Part shown: positions 7,236 through 9,619 of the stretch, in pieces
How the letters are laid out: each line of letters opens with the position of its first letter
Position numbering within the stretch: position 1 is the first letter of the stretch
Made by a program: the position numbers and the translations under genes
Notes under the pieces: generated by a model
What the model was told of the DNA's origin: nothing
Databases searched by the model: none
Seen by the model: only the letters and a program-made list of their open reading frames with translations
Assembly: GCA_002340405.1 (NCBI GenBank)
Contig: DDLZ01000016.1
Location: 1 to 9,619 of the forward strand
Source of the DNA: Bacteroidales bacterium UBA2559
GTDB taxonomy: Bacteria; Bacteroidota; Bacteroidia; Bacteroidales; Bacteroidaceae
DNA length: 9,619 nt
Direction: 5' to 3'

Positions 7236-8315
7236 ATGGAAGAGAGAGAACTTAGACTTATGAAAGGCAACGAGGCTATTGCAGAAGCTGCAATACGTGC
7301 CGGAGTTGATGCTTTTTACGGATATCCCATCACCCCTCAGACCGAGGTAATGGAGTATCTTATGGAGACCGATGCCACGGCCCGCACGGGAATGGCGGTT
7401 CTCCAGGCTGAGAGTGAAATTTCCGCAATAAACATGGTTTACGGCGGCGCAGCTACAGGACACAGAGTTATGACCTCATCGTCAAGTCCCGGAATAAGCT
7501 TGATGAGTGAAGGTTTTTCATATATTGCAGCAGCCGAACTGCCCTGTCTGATTATCAACATATCACGCGGAGGTCCCGGACTGGGAACCATACAACCAAG
7601 TCAGGCCGACTATTTCCAGGCGGTCAAGGGCGGCGGTCACGGCGATTACAAATTGCTTACACTGGCTCCGTCATCGGTACAGGAACTGGCTGATTTTATT
7701 GCTTTAGGCTTTGACCTTGCGTTTAAATACCGTAATCCTGTAATGATCCTAGGCGATGGTGCTCTGGGTCAGATGATGGAAAAAGTATATCTCCCCGTAC
7801 AGCGTCCCCGCATGACCGAATATCCGGACTGGGCGACAAACGGCACCCCAAAAGGTAAGGAGCGTCGTTTCATCAGCTCTCTGAACCTGCTGTCGCAGGA
7901 TCATGAGCGGGTCAATATACGTCTCCAGGAGAAATACCGCGAAATGGAGAAAAATGAGGTGCGATATGAGATGATTCAGTGCGATGATGCCGAATACATT
8001 ATTGTAGCATTCGGAATCATAGCACGTATTGCACATAAGAGTGTTAAGCTGGCACGCGCCAAAGGCCACAAGATAGGTCTTTTCCGCCCCATTTCACTAT
8101 ATCCGTTCCCATATGACCAGCTCCGCGAGCTGGCCGATAATGAACGCATAAAAGGCTTTATGTCGGTCGAACTGAGTGCCGGTCAGATGATTGAGGATAT
8201 ACGTCTGGGCGTTGAAGGTCGCAAGCCCATAGGGTTTTTCGGGCGTCTAGGCGGCATGGTACCTACACCCGAAGAGATTGAGAGCGCTCTGTATAACCAC
8301 TTCAACATCAAATGA
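7236..8315 (+). CDS. vorB: 2-oxoacid:ferredoxin oxidoreductase alpha subunit, VorB-like
   Basis: This 359-residue protein combines the pyrimidine-binding domain (about 8-190) and domain II (about 250-355) of the pyruvate:ferredoxin oxidoreductase superfamily. Clear marks are Gly-Tyr-Pro-Ile-Thr-Pro-Gln-Thr-Glu (29-37), Gln-Ala-Glu-Ser-Glu (57-61), Ser-Ser-Pro-Gly-Ile-Ser (83-88), Ser-Arg-Gly-Gly-Pro-Gly-Leu-Gly (110-117), and Val-Lys-Gly-Gly-Gly-His-Gly (130-136). The Gly-Pro-Gly-Leu-Gly and Lys-Gly-Gly-Gly-His segments resemble the subunits annotated VorB (2-oxoisovalerate) more than typical KorA, judged from memory, so substrate is uncertain. It pairs with the beta subunit downstream to form the active site at their interface. 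A GAAGAG stretch (7223-7228) may serve as a weak ribosome site. The stop overlaps the next start as ATGA. Confidence 0.9.
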   Translation: MEERELRLMKGNEAIAEAAIRAGVDAFYGYPITPQTEVMEYLMETDATARTGMAVLQAESEISAINMVYGGAATGHRVMTSSSSPGISLMSEGFSYIAAAELPCLIINISRGGPGLGTIQPSQADYFQAVKGGGHGDYKLLTLAPSSVQELADFIALGFDLAFKYRNPVMILGDGALGQMMEKVYLPVQRPRMTEYPDWATNGTPKGKERRFISSLNLLSQDHERVNIRLQEKYREMEKNEVRYEMIQCDDAEYIIVAFGIIARIAHKSVKLARAKGHKIGLFRPISLYPFPYDQLRELADNERIKGFMSVELSAGQMIEDIRLGVEGRKPIGFFGRLGGMVPTPEEIESALYNHFNIK

Positions 8316-9118
8316 TTGCAGCAATGGAAATAAAAAATATAATCAAACCTGAAAATCTGGTCTATCAGAAGAGTCGTCTGATGGCGGAAAAGCCGTTCAA
8401 CTTCTGCCCCGGCTGCGGCCACGGCGTTGTTGTCCGGACTATTGCCGAGGTAATTGAAGAGATGGGTATTGAACATGATGTAATAGGTATATCACCGGTA
8501 GGATGTTCGGTATTTCTATATGATTTTTACAAATTCGATCTGGTTCAAGCTGCCCACGGCCGGGCCTGTGCCGTAGCTACCGGAATAAAAAGGGTACTGC
8601 CTGACAAGTATGTCTTCACCTATCAGGGTGACGGTGACCTTGCGGCAATCGGCACGGGTGAAACCATACACGCCTGTAATCGCGGCGAAAACATAGTGAT
8701 CGTCTTCATAAATAACGGAATATACGGAATGACCGGCGGGCAGATGGCTCCTACCACACTGGAAGGTATGAAGACCACAACATGTCCCCGAGGACGTGAT
8801 GTTGAAACGATGGGCTATCCTCTCGATATAACCCCGCTGCTGGCTCAACTTGAGGGAGTTTATTACGTAACCCGTCACTCGGTCCACACACCTGCTTGCG
8901 TACGCAAACTGAAGAGAGCCTTACGCAAGGCCTTTGAGAACCAGCGTGAAAAGAGAGGTACATCGGTTGTTGAGGTCGTTTCAAACTGTAATTCAGGTTG
9001 GGGTCTGGCACCCCAGGCTGCCAATGAATGGATGGTAGAGAATATGTTTAAAAAATATCCTCTGGGAGATATGAAAGTTGATGGCAAGCTTGTCATGGAC
9101 ATAAATGCACCCAAATAA
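8312..9118 (+). CDS. 2-oxoacid:ferredoxin oxidoreductase beta subunit, thiamine pyrophosphate binding
   Basis: This protein has 268 residues from the ATG that overlaps the vorB stop; an in-frame ATG at 8324, giving 264, is equally possible. The thiamine pyrophosphate/Mg site is visible as Gly-Asp-Gly-Asp (106-109) through Asn-Asn-Gly-Ile-Tyr-Gly-Met (134-140) and Gly-Gly-Gln. Cys32 and Cys35 (Phe-Cys-Pro-Gly-Cys-Gly-His-Gly), Cys65 and Cys226 match the spacing of the four ligands of the proximal [4Fe-4S] cluster in this family. The protein should hold the thiamine cofactor that decarboxylates the 2-oxoacid and pass electrons through its cluster to the ferredoxin subunit. The length is normal for a separate beta subunit, and no key residue is missing. 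It is followed by the gamma subunit after 15 nt. Confidence 0.93.
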   Translation: MIAAMEIKNIIKPENLVYQKSRLMAEKPFNFCPGCGHGVVVRTIAEVIEEMGIEHDVIGISPVGCSVFLYDFYKFDLVQAAHGRACAVATGIKRVLPDKYVFTYQGDGDLAAIGTGETIHACNRGENIVIVFINNGIYGMTGGQMAPTTLEGMKTTTCPRGRDVETMGYPLDITPLLAQLEGVYYVTRHSVHTPACVRKLKRALRKAFENQREKRGTSVVEVVSNCNSGWGLAPQAANEWMVENMFKKYPLGDMKVDGKLVMDINAPK

Positions 9119-9120
9119 AA

Positions 9121-9125
9121 AGGAG
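9121..9125 (+). promoter_or_regulatory. Shine-Dalgarno sequence for the gamma subunit
   Basis: AGGAG lies 8 nt before the ATG at 9134, just after the beta-subunit stop. It is the only textbook ribosome site in the window; most other starts here have none, as is usual in Bacteroidota, or rely on overlapping stops. It supports the ATG at 9134 as the start. Confidence 0.7.
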
Positions 9126-9133
9126 ACACTACT

Positions 9134-9619
9134 ATGACAGAAGAGATAATCATAGCCGGATTCGGAGGACAGGGAGTTCTATCAATGGGAAAGATAATAG
9201 CCTTCTCAGGCCTTATGCAGGGCCTGGAGGTATCATGGATGCCATCATACGGTCCTGAAATTCGCGGAGGCACAGCCAACGTAACCGTAATTCTGAGTGA
9301 CAGTCGCATCAGTTCCCCCATACTGCAAGAATTCGATACGGCAATTATTCTGAACAAGCAATCCATGGACAAGTTTGAACCCATGGTAAAGCCCGGCGGA
9401 GTACTTATATATACTCCCAGTACCATAACCCGTAAACCGGAACGTACGGACATTACGGTTTATCCCATAAAGGCAATTGAAGAGGCTGCAAAGATCAATG
9501 CTACAAAAGTGGCCAACATGTTTTTGCTTGGAGCTTTTATGAAAATCAATCCAATCCTTAAATTGGATTACGTTATGGAAGGTATTAAACGTTCGGTTTC
9601 CGAGCGAAACTGGAAATAT
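9134..9619 (+). CDS. 2-oxoacid:ferredoxin oxidoreductase gamma subunit, 3' end cut by window edge
   Basis: I read 162 codons to the window edge with no stop; family members are usually about 180-190 residues, so only a short end is missing. The N-terminus has the family's Ala-Gly-Phe-Gly-Gly-Gln-Gly-Val-Leu loop (8-16), and Ser-Tyr-Gly-Pro-Glu-Ile-Arg-Gly-Gly-Thr-Ala-Asn (38-49) is the strongly conserved segment of the POR gamma domain. In the family this domain binds coenzyme A and packs against the catalytic core. It completes the delta-alpha-beta-gamma set, so the enzyme should be a functional CoA-acylating oxidoreductase with no missing subunit. The frame has no interruption in the visible part. 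Confidence 0.92.
   Translation, partial: MTEEIIIAGFGGQGVLSMGKIIAFSGLMQGLEVSWMPSYGPEIRGGTANVTVILSDSRISSPILQEFDTAIILNKQSMDKFEPMVKPGGVLIYTPSTITRKPERTDITVYPIKAIEEAAKINATKVANMFLLGAFMKINPILKLDYVMEGIKRSVSERNWKY

Overview
The window looks like an ordinary chromosomal segment from a member of the Bacteroidota, most likely order Bacteroidales. The evidence is: two lipoproteins and a secreted protein with Bacteroidota-style signals (one ending near Met-Ser-Ala-Gln); a glycyl-tRNA synthetase of the single-chain alpha-2 type; a TAnnTTTG promoter -7 element in front of it; almost no Shine-Dalgarno sequences; and a long ParC-type topoisomerase subunit. I see no insertion sequences, phage genes, CRISPR arrays, tRNAs or rRNAs.

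The layout is two transcription units reading outward from a 233-bp divergent intergenic region (4578-4810). To the left, on the minus strand, are parC (4577-1881), a secreted beta-rich Bacteroidota protein of unknown function (1924-1049), and a lipoprotein S41-family peptidase (1052 to beyond the left edge). The parC stop lies 44 nt inside the second gene, and the second and third genes share a 4-nt ATGA overlap, so the three are probably co-transcribed and translationally coupled.

To the right, on the plus strand, are glyS (4811-6349), an FKBP-fold lipoprotein 2 nt later (6352-6978), then a four-gene 2-oxoacid:ferredoxin oxidoreductase set: a 2x[4Fe-4S] ferredoxin subunit (7002-7232), a VorB-like alpha subunit (7236-8315), a TPP-binding beta subunit (8312-9118), and a gamma subunit cut by the right edge (9134-9619+). 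All gaps are 23 nt or less, so this may be one operon. The oxidoreductase would decarboxylate a 2-oxoacid to its acyl-CoA with reduction of ferredoxin, or run in reverse as a CO2-fixing synthase. Its substrate (branched-chain 2-oxoacid or 2-oxoglutarate) cannot be fixed from sequence alone.

The most interesting observation is that the ParC-type subunit ends, after an acidic and probably disordered tail, in the pentapeptide QLSLF. This matches the consensus beta sliding-clamp binding motif exactly and would be a plausible tether of topoisomerase IV to the replication clamp. Secondary points are the alanine at the position of the quinolone-contacting serine in ParC, a divergent active site in the FKBP lipoprotein, and a tricorn-type S41 peptidase that seems to lack a PDZ domain.
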